A stretch of DNA of 64,000 bases from UBA4877 sp002399345. Its GTDB lineage: Bacteria; Bacillota; Thermoanaerobacteria; Thermoanaerobacterales; UBA4877. Within the stretch, counting starts at the first letter, position 1; each line of letters opens with the position of its first letter. The notes below the pieces were generated by a model. The model had not been told where the DNA came from. It ran no database searches and saw only the letters and a program-made list of their open reading frames with translations. A program made the translations under genes and the position numbers. Where the stretch lies: positions 44,312 through 108,311 of the forward strand of contig DAIORT010000005.1 of NCBI GenBank assembly GCA_036752905.1, given 5' to 3'. Positions 24,400-33,775 of this stretch are shown one piece after another.

Positions 24400-26487
24400 A
24401 TGGAGAAAAAAATCTATAAGCTGGAAAAGCTGGACTGCGCCGAGTGCGCAAACAAGCTGGAAGGGGCTGTAAAAGGCACGGAAGGCATAAAGAGCTGCTC
24501 CGTCAGCTTTGCCACCGGAAAGATGAAGGTATCCTATGAGGATGGAACTGATATAGATAATATTATTAAAGACACTATAAAGCGGGTGGAGCCGAAGGTA
24601 AAGGTGACCTCTGAGGATGACGGTGAGGAGGAAGAAGGAGAGGAAAGCACAAAGGTAAGGATATCGGAAATAATCACAGGCGGTGTGCTCCTTCTGATAC
24701 CTTATTTATTTAATATGCCGTCCGCAGTAAAATTCGTGATGTATGCCGCGGCTTACATTATAACGGGGCACGGCGTACTGTGGCAGGCCATACGGAATAT
24801 GGCGCATGGAGAGTTTTTCGACGAGAGCTTCCTGATGAGTGTCGCCACACTGGGCGCTTTCGCCATCGGCGCTTATTCTGAGGCTATATCCGTAATGGTT
24901 TTCTATATGATAGGAGAGCTTCTGGAGGATATGGCCGTGGACAGGTCGCGCAGGTCCATAAAGGCACTCATAAATATAAGACCGGACTCCGCACGGCTCA
25001 AGAGGGATGACGGTACGATAACCGTAGACCCCGCCGATGTTGAGGTAGGGCAAACCATAGTGGTAAAACCGGGTGAAAGGGTGCCACTGGACGGCACGGT
25101 GGAAACAGGCAAGGCCGACTTAGACACATCCGCACTGACCGGGGAATCACTCCCGCGGGCGGTAGAAAGCGGCGGGCAGGTGCTGAGCGGGTTTATCGAC
25201 ACCAACGGCCTTATAGAGCTCAAGGTCACGAAGGACTTCGGTGAGTCCACCGCCAGCCGCATACTGGACATGGTGGAGAACGCATCATCGGAAAAGGCAC
25301 CGACAGAGAAGTTTATAAGCAGATTTGCTCATTACTATACCCCCGCAGTGGTGGGATTAGCCGCTATAATCGCCTTGATAGTACCGCTGGTAACGGGAGG
25401 GGCATTCTCCGAGTATTTCTACCGGGCGCTGATATTCCTCGTGATATCCTGCCCATGCGCTCTGGTCATATCCGTACCACTGGCATTCTTCGGCGGCATA
25501 GGCAGGGCATCCAGCGAGGGCATACTGGCTAAAGGAGGCAACTACCTAGAGGCGCTCAGCAAGATTGACTCCGTGGTATTCGACAAAACGGGAACATTAA
25601 CTAAAGGCACTTTTAAGGTTGCTAAGATCGTACCGAGAAATGACTTTGCAGAAGAAGATGTGCTGAGATATGCCGCCATAGCCGAGGCGCATTCATCGCA
25701 CCCCATAGCGCGCAGCATAGAAGAGGCCTACGATAAACCTATAGAAAGCAATAAGATAAAATCCTATGAAGAACTATCCGGCACCGGTATAAAGGCAGAC
25801 ACGGAATACGGCCTCATACTTGCCGGCAACGACAGGATACTCCATGAGGAGAATATACAACATAGCGACTGCGACGTAGGCGCCACAGTGGTACATGTGG
25901 CTGTAGACGGAAAGTATGCCGGCTATATCACAGTAGCCGACGAGCCTAAAGAAAACGCAGCCGAGGCCATAAAATCACTTAAAGGGCTCGGTGTAAGGAA
26001 GATAGTGATGCTGACAGGTGATAACGAACACGCCGCACATAACATCGCAGAAGGCCTAGGCATAGATGAATATTATCCCGAACTGCTGCCACAGGATAAG
26101 GTAGCCAAACTGGATAAAATAGAGAAAGAAAAACAGAATGGAGCGGTCGTCTTCGTGGGCGACGGAATAAACGACGCCCCCGTCATAGCCAAGGCAGACG
26201 TCGGGATGGCTATGGGAGCACTGGGAAGCGACGCAGCAGTGGAAGCGGCTGATATCGTGCTGATGAACGACACCCCCTATGACGTGGTCAAGACCATAAA
26301 TATAGCCAAGAGGACACACAAAATAGCATGGCAAAATATAGTCTTCGCCCTCGTGGTAAAGGCAATATTCCTCACCATGGGAGCACTCGGAATAGCTACC
26401 ATGTGGGAAGCAGTGTTCGCCGATATGGGCGTCACACTGATAGCGGTGCTGAATTCACTCAGGACACTCAAAAAGAGCGGCAAATAG
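24400..26487 (+). CDS. cadA: Cd2+/Zn2+/Pb2+-exporting P1B-type ATPase
   Basis: A 695-residue heavy-metal efflux pump. N-terminal HMA domain with LDCAECANKLE (Cys13, Cys16), an acidic linker (EDDGEEEEGEES), membrane segments, phosphatase loop LDTSALTGES, CPC in SCPCALVISVPLAFFGGIG (Zn/Cd/Pb class), phosphorylation site DKTGTLTKG, SHPIARSI, and GDGINDAP hinge. The ATG at 24400 is used rather than an upstream GTG because GGCGGTGA precedes it at 5 nt. Single gene; the operator-like repeat suggests metal induction. The symbol follows family usage; the exact metal is inferred from CPC plus SVPLAFFGG context. Confidence 0.93.
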   Translation: MEKKIYKLEKLDCAECANKLEGAVKGTEGIKSCSVSFATGKMKVSYEDGTDIDNIIKDTIKRVEPKVKVTSEDDGEEEEGEESTKVRISEIITGGVLLLIPYLFNMPSAVKFVMYAAAYIITGHGVLWQAIRNMAHGEFFDESFLMSVATLGAFAIGAYSEAISVMVFYMIGELLEDMAVDRSRRSIKALINIRPDSARLKRDDGTITVDPADVEVGQTIVVKPGERVPLDGTVETGKADLDTSALTGESLPRAVESGGQVLSGFIDTNGLIELKVTKDFGESTASRILDMVENASSEKAPTEKFISRFAHYYTPAVVGLAAIIALIVPLVTGGAFSEYFYRALIFLVISCPCALVISVPLAFFGGIGRASSEGILAKGGNYLEALSKIDSVVFDKTGTLTKGTFKVAKIVPRNDFAEEDVLRYAAIAEAHSSHPIARSIEEAYDKPIESNKIKSYEELSGTGIKADTEYGLILAGNDRILHEENIQHSDCDVGATVVHVAVDGKYAGYITVADEPKENAAEAIKSLKGLGVRKIVMLTGDNEHAAHNIAEGLGIDEYYPELLPQDKVAKLDKIEKEKQNGAVVFVGDGINDAPVIAKADVGMAMGALGSDAAVEAADIVLMNDTPYDVVKTINIAKRTHKIAWQNIVFALVVKAIFLTMGALGIATMWEAVFADMGVTLIAVLNSLRTLKKSGK

Positions 26488-26488
26488 G

Positions 26489-28753
26489 TTAATCTGAATA
26501 CACGGTATAGTCTGCATAGACCTTATTGGCAGTTTCATCATAGTACATGGAGCTGCCTTTTATAGTCTCTATGATTTTATTTCTATCAATACATATATTA
26601 TAGGTATTCGTAAGCTGATCCTCTATATCCTGTATATCCAGAGACAGTGATTCACTGGAGTAAACCAGCCATTCCAAAAAGTCCTTAAGGCACACATCAG
26701 CATTGCCACGGCAAAATAACTTATTCTTTCCCATACGCTGATATGAAAAATGTGATTTATCCTCCGATAGAATCGAAGCATAGAACCATTCTCCAAACAC
26801 GGCTTTATCCAAAGCATGTGTAAAACCGCTTTTCCTTAAAGAATATACAGTGAAGTATTGCATATGGGCTGTTGCTTTATATACCTTATCACCATAATCC
26901 ATCAATAAGTCTTTATCTATACTGGCATCTTCCAGCCTGTGTATATTTATATATTTATGCGGCTGGTATTCTACAATCTCATATGCCGCCCTTAAACTAT
27001 ACAGCTCGGATGTGTATGCCCTGATATCCTTTAACCCCTTAGGGAAGGTATTCGTATCAACGCTATCCGGCTTAGTGAGGATCTCATGGATGAATTCCGA
27101 TGCGGTAGGATATTTATCCGATACCACATAATCTATATAGGAGCGAAAACCCAAGAATCTTAATGAAAGCGGGTTGATTAACCCAGAATCTGCATGTGGA
27201 AACTCTCTCGCAAATATTTTATATACTTCAGACATGAGGTAAAACTTACCCGGTAGTAACTGCTTCATACGCGATAACATACTTCCAGACATCATGGGGA
27301 AGTCGACCGCATATGTCCCCGCATATAAGTACTTATCTAAACCGCCTAAATAGTTCGCCTCGACGGTTTGAGATAGAACCCCGTATTCCTGCTCATAGGC
27401 TTTTACTAAATCCATGCGTGTTACCGGAGCAATCGAAAACAACAATTCCTTTACCTGTTTATTCCGGTCCGCCTTTCCGAATTCTATAATAGGCATACGC
27501 CCGAAATGCAAATCAGGGTAGGCATCTTGCATGCAGATCTTCTTTAATAGGTTATGCAGCTCGTATTCATCGTGTATATCGTAGTCCTTCATTAATTCCG
27601 GATATTCACGGAAAAACTTCAGTGTGGACAGCTCCATATCCTTGTATTGATTAAGATCCAGGGTATCAAGCAGTTCGGTAAAATCGTAGGAGTCGATATT
27701 ATAATACCGAAACCGTAATCCGCGGCTGCATAATACATGATTGCTTGCAAACAGTCTGTCTTTATATCCCCGCTCCGTAACGGACAGTTTAGGATCGTTC
27801 TCCAATCCCAAGTCTTCCATTAACATCTGGTATAGCTGGGTGAATTCCTCAAAGGTTAAACCTTCATTGCCGAACAGGCGCAAAACATACTCGCTAAGCT
27901 GCAGGCGTAGGCAGGGCACCCGTACACGCTCCCGCGATAGACCTAATACACCGCCGATTTCGGCCAGTGTCTTTCCCTTGAGACGGCCCTGCAGCTTTAT
28001 CCTTTCAGACTTTTTAGGGAGGGATGCGGCATACTCTGCGGCCTCCGGATATTTTCTCTCATATATATTATCCGGCCGGCTAATTATACTGCCTTCCCTT
28101 TCCATTTCCTCAAGCAATGGGGCCAAAAAAGCCTCGTCTTTCAAGCAATCAGGCAGCAAATCAAGTAGTTCATCCATGCCAAGGCCAAAAGGAGCTGATT
28201 CTAAATTGCGTAGGATTACTTCTTTTATAGAGTTATGCAGCAGCGGGATATCGGACAGGTTCTCTATCAGGGATGGTCCCGCTTTTAATTCCAGCAGGCA
28301 AGTGCTTTCTTCATCATCAACACATAAAGGCAATATTTCATCAAAAAGAAGTTTTTCATTTATCTTTAATTTCTTTGTAATATTATTAACTATGTATTGG
28401 CAAGCGTTCAGACTGACTGTACTCACATTCTCCGGCAGTGCTTTTTGTTTACGGGGTACCGGCAAGAGGTTGACCTTTTTCTTTACCTTGCGGATCTCCA
28501 TAACACTTTTTTTGCCTATATTGCGTATATCAAGAAGCTCGGCTTCATCCATACTCATCAGTTGGGAATAATATGCGATTTCCTCACGTTTCAAGCAATT
28601 ACGGAGACGTGTTGACAATCCCAGTTCTATTATCGGGATATCATGATACACCCTCCCGTCTTTTCCTGTAAACGTAGGGTCTGAACCGTCATAAGTATAA
28701 TTAAAGGAAGTCTTTCCGTTAGCTTTTACATCAGCATCTGTAAAACTCTTCAC
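26489..28753 (-). CDS. large protein with RNA-polymerase alpha-CTD-like and sigma-4-like segments
   Basis: A 754-residue protein of unknown role. Residues about 40-95 (IIELGLSTRLRNCLKREEIAYYSQL, ELLDIRNIGKKSVMEIRKV) match the helix-hairpin-helix C-terminal domain of RpoA, the part that binds UP elements and activators. Around 255-285, LKGKTLAEIGGVLGLSRERVR resembles a sigma region 4.2 helix-turn-helix. The other 450 residues are helical with no motif that I recognise. Similar architectures are seen as hypothetical proteins in Bacillota. Possible roles are a transcription regulator or defence-linked DNA-binding protein. It is monocistronic, convergent with cadA and ends 1 nt from it. Confidence 0.75.
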   Translation of the reverse strand: MKSFTDADVKANGKTSFNYTYDGSDPTFTGKDGRVYHDIPIIELGLSTRLRNCLKREEIAYYSQLMSMDEAELLDIRNIGKKSVMEIRKVKKKVNLLPVPRKQKALPENVSTVSLNACQYIVNNITKKLKINEKLLFDEILPLCVDDEESTCLLELKAGPSLIENLSDIPLLHNSIKEVILRNLESAPFGLGMDELLDLLPDCLKDEAFLAPLLEEMEREGSIISRPDNIYERKYPEAAEYAASLPKKSERIKLQGRLKGKTLAEIGGVLGLSRERVRVPCLRLQLSEYVLRLFGNEGLTFEEFTQLYQMLMEDLGLENDPKLSVTERGYKDRLFASNHVLCSRGLRFRYYNIDSYDFTELLDTLDLNQYKDMELSTLKFFREYPELMKDYDIHDEYELHNLLKKICMQDAYPDLHFGRMPIIEFGKADRNKQVKELLFSIAPVTRMDLVKAYEQEYGVLSQTVEANYLGGLDKYLYAGTYAVDFPMMSGSMLSRMKQLLPGKFYLMSEVYKIFAREFPHADSGLINPLSLRFLGFRSYIDYVVSDKYPTASEFIHEILTKPDSVDTNTFPKGLKDIRAYTSELYSLRAAYEIVEYQPHKYINIHRLEDASIDKDLLMDYGDKVYKATAHMQYFTVYSLRKSGFTHALDKAVFGEWFYASILSEDKSHFSYQRMGKNKLFCRGNADVCLKDFLEWLVYSSESLSLDIQDIEDQLTNTYNICIDRNKIIETIKGSSMYYDETANKVYADYTVYSD

Positions 28754-28910
28754 AGCTATTCCCCCTTTTTTCCCTTGACTTTTAATCCTTATGGATTATA
28801 TTTCCAATTGATCTATGAATAGTATAACCTTATATTTGCATAAAATCAAGTATTTTACAGAAAGAAATAGTAAATATCGAAACGTCTACAATAAAATATA
28901 TGGCGGGCTA

Positions 28911-28938
28911 AAAAAATAGCCGGCCTTATGACCGACTA
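28911..28938 (-). terminator. serS terminator
   Basis: TAGTCGGTC-ATAA-GGCCGGCTA (9 bp with two G-U pairs) followed on the minus strand by TTTTTTT. Confidence 0.85.
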
Positions 28939-28999
28939 CTTTTAGAAGTTCTGTGAAACCTAAGGATCCGACGTATACCGAACGCACGGTGCGGCCTTA

Positions 29000-30292
29000 T
29001 TATTTCATGGCATTTTCCTTTGTTATTTTATCTACTCCGCCCATATAGCTTCTGAGTGCCTCGGGAATGACTACACTGCCATCCGCCTGCTGGTAGTTTT
29101 CCAGTATGGCAGCCATGGTGCGTCCTATGGCTACTCCGGAGCCATTCAGTGTGTGTACGTATCTGGTCTTTTGTCCGCGGCCAGGCCTATACTTGATGTT
29201 CGCTCTCCTGGCCTGGAAATCTTCGCAGTTACTGCAGGAGGATATCTCCACATATCTGTCGTAGCTGGGCATCCAGACCTCGAGGTCATATTTCTTAGCT
29301 GCTGTGAAGCCCAGATCCGCCGTGCTTATATTAACCACCCTGTACGGGATTCCCAGTGCCTGCAGGACATCTTCAGCTTCGTTTACCAGCTTTTCCAGTT
29401 CTTCATAGGATTTCTCCGGCTCAACTACCTTGACCATTTCCACCTTATTGAATTGGTGCTGCCTTACCAGACCCCTGGTGTCCCTGCCTGCAGAGCCGGC
29501 CTCCGAGCGGAAGCATGCGCTGTACGCGACATTATATATAGGGAGGTCTGATTTATCCAGTATCTGCTCCCTATACATATTGGTAACGGGAACCTCAGCC
29601 GTGGGTATGAGGAAGTAGTCCGTACCCTCGACCTTATATGCATCCTCCTCGAACTTCGGCAGCTGGCCGGTGCCCTCCATGCTGTGCCTATGCACCATAT
29701 AGGGTGGGAATACCTGCACATAGCCGTGCTTTTTGGTATGCATCTCCATCATGAAGTTGATTAAAGCGAGCTCCATGCGGCAGGCCTGGCCCTTTAGGAA
29801 TACAAAGCGTGATCCGGTCACCTTGGATGCCGTTGCAAAATCCAGTATGCCCAGGTTGTCTCCTATATCCCAGTGAGCCTGCGGCTGGAAGTCAAACTTT
29901 GTAGGCTCGGACCAGCGCCTTACCTCCACATTGTCATCGTCGCTTTTACCTAAGGGGACGGTGGGATGGGGAACATTAGGTATAGACATCTGAACAAGGT
30001 TCAGCTCATCCTCTACGCCGCTAACATCTGATTCCATAGATTTGACATTATCTGATACCTTCTTCATTTCGCTTATCTGGGAGTCGGCATCCTTACCTTC
30101 CCTCTTGAGCCGTGCAATCTCTTCAGATTTAGTGTTCCGGTAATTTTTGACCTTTTCCAGCTCGGTCAGCATATTTCTTCTCTTTTCATCCAGCTGTAAA
30201 AACTTATCCAGGTTTTCAGTGGATTCGTTTCTCTTGATGAGCGACTGTCTTATCTCATCAGGATTGTTTCTGATCCTTTTTTGATCCAACAT
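29000..30292 (-). CDS. serS: seryl-tRNA synthetase
   Basis: Charges tRNA-Ser. 430 residues, standard length, from ATG 30292 (GGCAGGT before it; product starts MLDQKRIRNNPDEIRQSL). An N-terminal coiled-coil arm at about 30-110 binds the tRNA long arm. The class II core follows: motif 2 in ACFRSEAGSAGRDTRGLVRQHQFNKVEMV, TAEVPVTNMYR, ISSCSNCEDFQARRANIKYR, and motif 3 in LNGSGVAIGRTMAAILENYQ. Preceded by a T-box leader that would sense uncharged tRNA-Ser. Own terminator at 28911-28938. Confidence 0.97.
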   Translation of the reverse strand: MLDQKRIRNNPDEIRQSLIKRNESTENLDKFLQLDEKRRNMLTELEKVKNYRNTKSEEIARLKREGKDADSQISEMKKVSDNVKSMESDVSGVEDELNLVQMSIPNVPHPTVPLGKSDDDNVEVRRWSEPTKFDFQPQAHWDIGDNLGILDFATASKVTGSRFVFLKGQACRMELALINFMMEMHTKKHGYVQVFPPYMVHRHSMEGTGQLPKFEEDAYKVEGTDYFLIPTAEVPVTNMYREQILDKSDLPIYNVAYSACFRSEAGSAGRDTRGLVRQHQFNKVEMVKVVEPEKSYEELEKLVNEAEDVLQALGIPYRVVNISTADLGFTAAKKYDLEVWMPSYDRYVEISSCSNCEDFQARRANIKYRPGRGQKTRYVHTLNGSGVAIGRTMAAILENYQQADGSVVIPEALRSYMGGVDKITKENAMK

Positions 30293-30343
30293 AATTAATA
30301 CCTGCCTTTCTTTATTTTTATATCTGCTCCGGATAAATAAAAA

Positions 30344-30562
30344 GCCCGTCCCAAAAAAATAAGGGACGAGCAAACAGCCCGCGCTGCCACCCTGATTGGC
30401 CCAAAAGGACCCGGCTTAAATGGATAACGGTTTAACCGGCCTGGCCTACTCAAAGTTCAGCCTGCAGCTCCGGAATGGATTCGCCCTGTATACTACCGGC
30501 TTGCACCTGCCGCCGGCTCTCTATAAATGTAACACAAGGTTACTGCTTTCCTTCACAGCTTT
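30344..30562 (-). promoter_or_regulatory. T-box riboswitch of serS
   Basis: The minus strand carries a full T-box: AGAGAG and AGGTGCAAGCCGG of stem I, a specifier loop GAATCCA giving UCC (Ser) at 30479-30477, the T-box sequence AGGGTGGCAGCGCGGG (30393-30378), then the terminator GGGACG-type stem (30371-30344) ending in TTTTTATT. Uncharged tRNA-Ser would favour the antiterminator. The 5' limit is approximate. Confidence 0.93.
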
Positions 30563-30568
30563 GTATAG

Positions 30569-30597
30569 ATTATATGATAGTTTGCCCGAAATTGCAA
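30569..30597 (-). promoter_or_regulatory. promoter of the serS T-box transcript
   Basis: TTGCAA (30597-30592), 17-nt spacer, TATAAT (30574-30569) on the minus strand; initiation would fall about 7 nt on, just before stem I. Confidence 0.75.
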
Positions 30598-30729
30598 TAT
30601 TGTTTCGCAATCAGGCAATATATTTACCATTTTTACGAAGTTTGATATACTCATTAAATCAATTGTCTATTATTAACCTACATACTATATCTGCCTTTGT
30701 GGAGGTGGTAATATGGAAGACAATGGTAC

Positions 30730-31662
30730 CTATGATAATTTCTTGATATCTACCTTATCAAACAGTCTCTCTACATCTTTTTTTTGCACGCATCCGGTGA
30801 TCTTTGTCATGGCATTGGCTGATGAGGTTGCTGCAGCAAGACGCAGCGCTCTTTCGCCTGTATAGCCTCTGCACACCGCAACGGCCAGGCCGGCCGCCAT
30901 GGCGTCGCCGCAGCCTACGGCATTGGCTGTTTTTATCTTTGGCGGAACATACCTATATATATCACCATTTATCGATGCATAGCCGCCTTCCTCCCCCAGT
31001 GTGATGAAGGGCATCTCTATGCCGCTTTCCATAAACGTCTCTATGATTTCTAATATATCCTTCTCTTCATTTATTTCTCTCCCTGATATACCCTCCGCTT
31101 CGGACTTATTAGGCATTATCACTGTAGGTCGTGCTGCCATCCCTTCCTTTAAGTACCGGCCGCTGGTATCAAGAATCACCTCTATGCCTTTTTGTTTGGC
31201 CCGGCTGACAAGCCGTGCATAAAAATCCGGTCTTATCCCCCCGGGCATACTGCCCGATATGACGATCACATCTGAGATGCCTAAAAGCGATTCATACTTT
31301 TCATTAAACCTATCCTCACAAGACTTATTAAGGAAGGGGCCGGGCTCTAATAGTTCGGTCTGCAGACCGGTTGTTTCATCTATTATATTGATGCATGTTC
31401 TCGTTTCACCTTGGGTATCGACAAACTCATTTTTTATGCCGGTTTGATCCAGCCCGCGCTTTATAAACTCTCCGGAATACCCTCCAACAAAGCCCGTGGC
31501 GGCTACCTCCTCGCCCAGTGCCGCCACTACCATTGCCACATTAATGCCCTTGCCGCCCGCGGTAGCAGACACTCCTTTTACCCTGTGCACTCTGCCTGCT
31601 TCAAAACCTTCTACTGTATAAGCCTTATCTATGGATGTGTTGAGGGTTACCGTTAAAATCAT
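30730..31662 (-). CDS. PfkB-family 1-phosphofructokinase/tagatose-6-phosphate kinase
   Basis: A 310-residue ribokinase-fold sugar-phosphate kinase: start MILTVTLNTSIDKAYTVE, TAGGKGINVAMVVAALG (substrate site), VISGSMPGG, MPNKSEAEG and the anion-hole motif GCGDAMAAG with the catalytic Asp. It phosphorylates fructose-1-P or tagatose-6-P to the bisphosphate that the aldolase encoded upstream would cleave. Its ATG overlaps by 4 nt (ATGA) the stop of a 47-codon frame at 31659-31802, indicating coupled translation. Which sugar is used cannot be decided from sequence. Confidence 0.9.
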   Translation of the reverse strand: MILTVTLNTSIDKAYTVEGFEAGRVHRVKGVSATAGGKGINVAMVVAALGEEVAATGFVGGYSGEFIKRGLDQTGIKNEFVDTQGETRTCINIIDETTGLQTELLEPGPFLNKSCEDRFNEKYESLLGISDVIVISGSMPGGIRPDFYARLVSRAKQKGIEVILDTSGRYLKEGMAARPTVIMPNKSEAEGISGREINEEKDILEIIETFMESGIEMPFITLGEEGGYASINGDIYRYVPPKIKTANAVGCGDAMAAGLAVAVCRGYTGERALRLAAATSSANAMTKITGCVQKKDVERLFDKVDIKKLS

Positions 31663-31802
31663 TCAGTTGTCTTCTTTTTAAGGTAATCCACAATATCCAC
31701 AGGCGTGGGGCCTGCTCCCGTGCATATTGAAACATAGAGTGTCACAAAGTCACTGAGGCTGGCCGGGCAAAGCATGCGGGCGAGGTACAAATCTATATTC
31801 AT
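31659..31802 (-). CDS. 47-residue open frame between aldolase and kinase
   Basis: MNIDLYLARMLCPASLSDFV onward to DYLKKKTTE. ATG 31802 has GGGGAT 8 nt upstream, and its TGA overlaps the kinase ATG by 4 nt, the classic coupled arrangement, so it is probably translated. No family is recognised; it could be a regulator, a leader for coupling or a remnant C-terminus. It contains two cysteines and is weakly amphipathic. Confidence 0.5.
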   Translation of the reverse strand: MNIDLYLARMLCPASLSDFVTLYVSICTGAGPTPVDIVDYLKKKTTE

Positions 31803-31815
31803 CTATATTCATCCC

Positions 31816-32664
31816 CTATGCTTTGTTTTCACAACCTGCAATGCCTATCTTATGTTTTGCTACCTCAACCACAGCATCCATGGCGGGAGAAAAATACTTC
31901 CTGGGGTCATTCTCATCTGGATTTTCCGCCAGATACCGCCGCAATGCATTTGCAAAGGCTATCTTAAGATCAGTTGCTATGTTTATTTTATTGATACCGC
32001 AGCTTACGGCCTTCTCTATCATCTCATCAGGCACATCAGATGCTCCGTGGAGCACCAGCGGCACATCCACTTTCCTTTTTATTTCCTTAAGCCGCTCATA
32101 ATCCAGCTTGGGCATTCCTTTATACAGTCCGTGGGCTGTACCTATGGCCACAGCCAGCGAATCTATGCCTGTCTTTTCAATAAACTCGGTAGCTGAGGCA
32201 GGGTCTGTTAGTGAGGCTTCATAATCGGTTACATCTATGTTTTCCTCCCTGCCCCCCAGTCTGCCCAGCTCCGCCTCTACCTGAACACCTCTGGCATGAG
32301 CATACTCCACTGCTTCCTTGGTGCCGGCTATATTCTGCTCAAAAGGTAACTTAGACCCGTCATACATGACGGACGTATAGCCCCCGTCTACACATTCCTT
32401 TAGAAGATCCAAGTCTTCGGAATGGTCAAGATGCAGGGCAATAGGCAGGCCGGTCTCCCGTGAGGCTGCATCTGCCATGGCCACCAGATATTTTAAACCG
32501 GCATGTTTTACCGTCCCCGGCGTTGTCTGCAGTATCAGCGGCGCCCTCATATCTGCGGCAGCTTTTATAACAGCCTTTAATGTCTCGAGGTTGTGTATGT
32601 TAAATGCAGCAACCGCGTAATTATTGTCCCGCGCTTTAATTAGGATTTCCTTAGAAGATATCAT
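31816..32664 (-). CDS. gatY: class II fructose/tagatose-bisphosphate aldolase (GatY/KbaY-like)
   Basis: A 282-residue zinc aldolase. Visible landmarks: AVAAFNIHNLETL, LHLDHSEDL (catalytic Asp and zinc His), GYTSVMYDGS, EVEAELGRLGG-like segment, GTAHGLYK (zinc His), PLVLHGASD (zinc His) and GINKINIATDLK for phosphate binding. Length and motifs fit the tagatose-bisphosphate aldolase branch; fructose-bisphosphate is an equal possibility. It lies between a broken ROK regulator (15 nt) and the small frame plus PfkB kinase, forming one operon for ketose-phosphate breakdown. GAGGAGGGAATATTCT precedes the ATG. Confidence 0.9.
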   Translation of the reverse strand: MISSKEILIKARDNNYAVAAFNIHNLETLKAVIKAAADMRAPLILQTTPGTVKHAGLKYLVAMADAASRETGLPIALHLDHSEDLDLLKECVDGGYTSVMYDGSKLPFEQNIAGTKEAVEYAHARGVQVEAELGRLGGREENIDVTDYEASLTDPASATEFIEKTGIDSLAVAIGTAHGLYKGMPKLDYERLKEIKRKVDVPLVLHGASDVPDEMIEKAVSCGINKINIATDLKIAFANALRRYLAENPDENDPRKYFSPAMDAVVEVAKHKIGIAGCENKA

Positions 32665-32679
32665 AGAATATTCCCTCCT

Positions 32680-32937
32680 CTATATTATTTCTCTAAGTAC
32701 CATATCGGCGGCGCCCTTAAGGGTCGCCTCATCCCCCAGCTGTGAAAAGACTATCTTCACCGACTTATAGCAGCTCTCCAGTGCCCTTTGCCTCACTGTT
32801 TCCATCATCCTGTCCTCAATGAGATCCTTCGCTCCGCCTATAACGGCCATAATAAAGCTTAGCATCAGCACATGTTCCGAAGCCATAGCCTCGAAACAAC
32901 CGTAATTGCCGTAGACATATTTAGGCAATGTTTTCAT
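32680..32937 (-). pseudogene. ROK-family regulator/kinase remnant with internal deletion
   Basis: 85 codons. YGNYGCFEAMASEHVL matches the ROK zinc-motif region (CGxxGCLEAxAS), and MAVIGGAKDLIEDRMMETVR to SQLGDEATLKGAADMVL matches the C-terminal end (GGG... LGDxAxLxGAA). The 40 or so residues normally between them and the whole N-terminal half (HTH or ATP site) are missing. It heads the tagatose/fructose operon and was probably its repressor. Confidence 0.75.
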
Positions 32938-33084
32938 TGAGTCTTTATATAAGATACGCCAAAAGTTTATATACTCCTTCTCGGTTTTAGACTAAAGATT
33001 TTATTAACTAGTGAATTCCTTGAAAGCTCGGTTGAATAATAATCATTCGTAATGGAAATAATTACATAAAAGGAGGAAGACGAT

Positions 33085-33270
33085 ATGAAAAAAACAGATG
33101 TCTATTCACAGCTTATTAAGATGAAAGAAACGGACTACAAAAATACCCTGGCAATCATTAGCATAATAGAGAACCTTATTGATAAAGGAATCATTACCCG
33201 ATCAGATATAGCTACAAAATCCACAGAAATAGAAAAAGAAATCAATAGTGAGGAAAGCTTTACTAACTAA
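33085..33270 (+). CDS. small helical protein of unknown function
   Basis: 61 residues with an excellent AAAAGGAGGAAG ribosome binding site 7 nt before the ATG. Charged, probably all-helical (VYSQLIKMKETDYKNTLAII, IENLIDKGIITRSDIA). The LIDKGIITRSDI turn resembles the end of small HTH or spore-related proteins but no family is assigned. Single gene, closed by the shared terminator at 33291-33320. Confidence 0.7.
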   Translation: MKKTDVYSQLIKMKETDYKNTLAIISIIENLIDKGIITRSDIATKSTEIEKEINSEESFTN

Positions 33271-33290
33271 TAAAATATTGCATAATAAAA

Positions 33291-33320
33291 GACAGGAAGA
33301 CTAAAGATCTCCCTGTCTTA
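33291..33320. terminator. bidirectional terminator between small gene and luxS
   Basis: GACAGG (33291-33296) pairs with CCTGTC (33312-33317) with inner GA/TC pairs; T-rich on both strands. Confidence 0.8.
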
Positions 33321-33322
33321 CT

Positions 33323-33775
33323 TTATTCCTTATTTAATATGCCGATGCCTTCATCCAAAACCTTCTTAGCCCAGGCCTTGGCATCCTCCAGTGAATGGTC
33401 CCGGTAATTGCCGCATTGCCTCTCATTGGCCGCGGGGATTTCCTCTGTCTGCATTACCTTTTTAAGCGCATTCTCAAAGGCCGATTTCACATCTTCCAGA
33501 GAGGATACGCCGAATTTGATAAGATAAAATCCCGTCCTGCAGCCCATGGGGGATACATCTATCACGCCATCCAGCTCGTCCCGGAAATACCCGGCTAAAA
33601 GATGCTCCAGCGTGTGCATGCCTGCCGTTGTAACGGTATCAGTGTTGGGTGTTATGAACCTTATATCATATTTTGCCACCCTTTCGCCTTTTTCTCCCTC
33701 TTCGATAGAGGCCAGGCGTACATAAGGCGCCTTTACCTTCGTGTGATCCATCTCAAAGCTCTCCACTCTTGCCAT
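33323..33775 (-). CDS. luxS: S-ribosylhomocysteine lyase
   Basis: Splits S-ribosylhomocysteine to homocysteine and DPD, precursor of AI-2, in the activated methyl cycle. 150 residues, normal. Metal ligands His54 and His58 in HTLEH and Cys121 in RQCGNY; catalytic Cys79 in PMGCRTGFYL. It starts at once with MARVESFEMDHTKVKAPYVR, the conserved N-terminus. Monocistronic, with the tRNA pair upstream on the same strand. Confidence 0.97.
   Translation of the reverse strand: MARVESFEMDHTKVKAPYVRLASIEEGEKGERVAKYDIRFITPNTDTVTTAGMHTLEHLLAGYFRDELDGVIDVSPMGCRTGFYLIKFGVSSLEDVKSAFENALKKVMQTEEIPAANERQCGNYRDHSLEDAKAWAKKVLDEGIGILNKE

Noticed and set aside
33085..33270. Anti-sigma or spore protein assignment for the 61-residue protein.
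   Set aside because: Only vague helical similarity; left as unknown.
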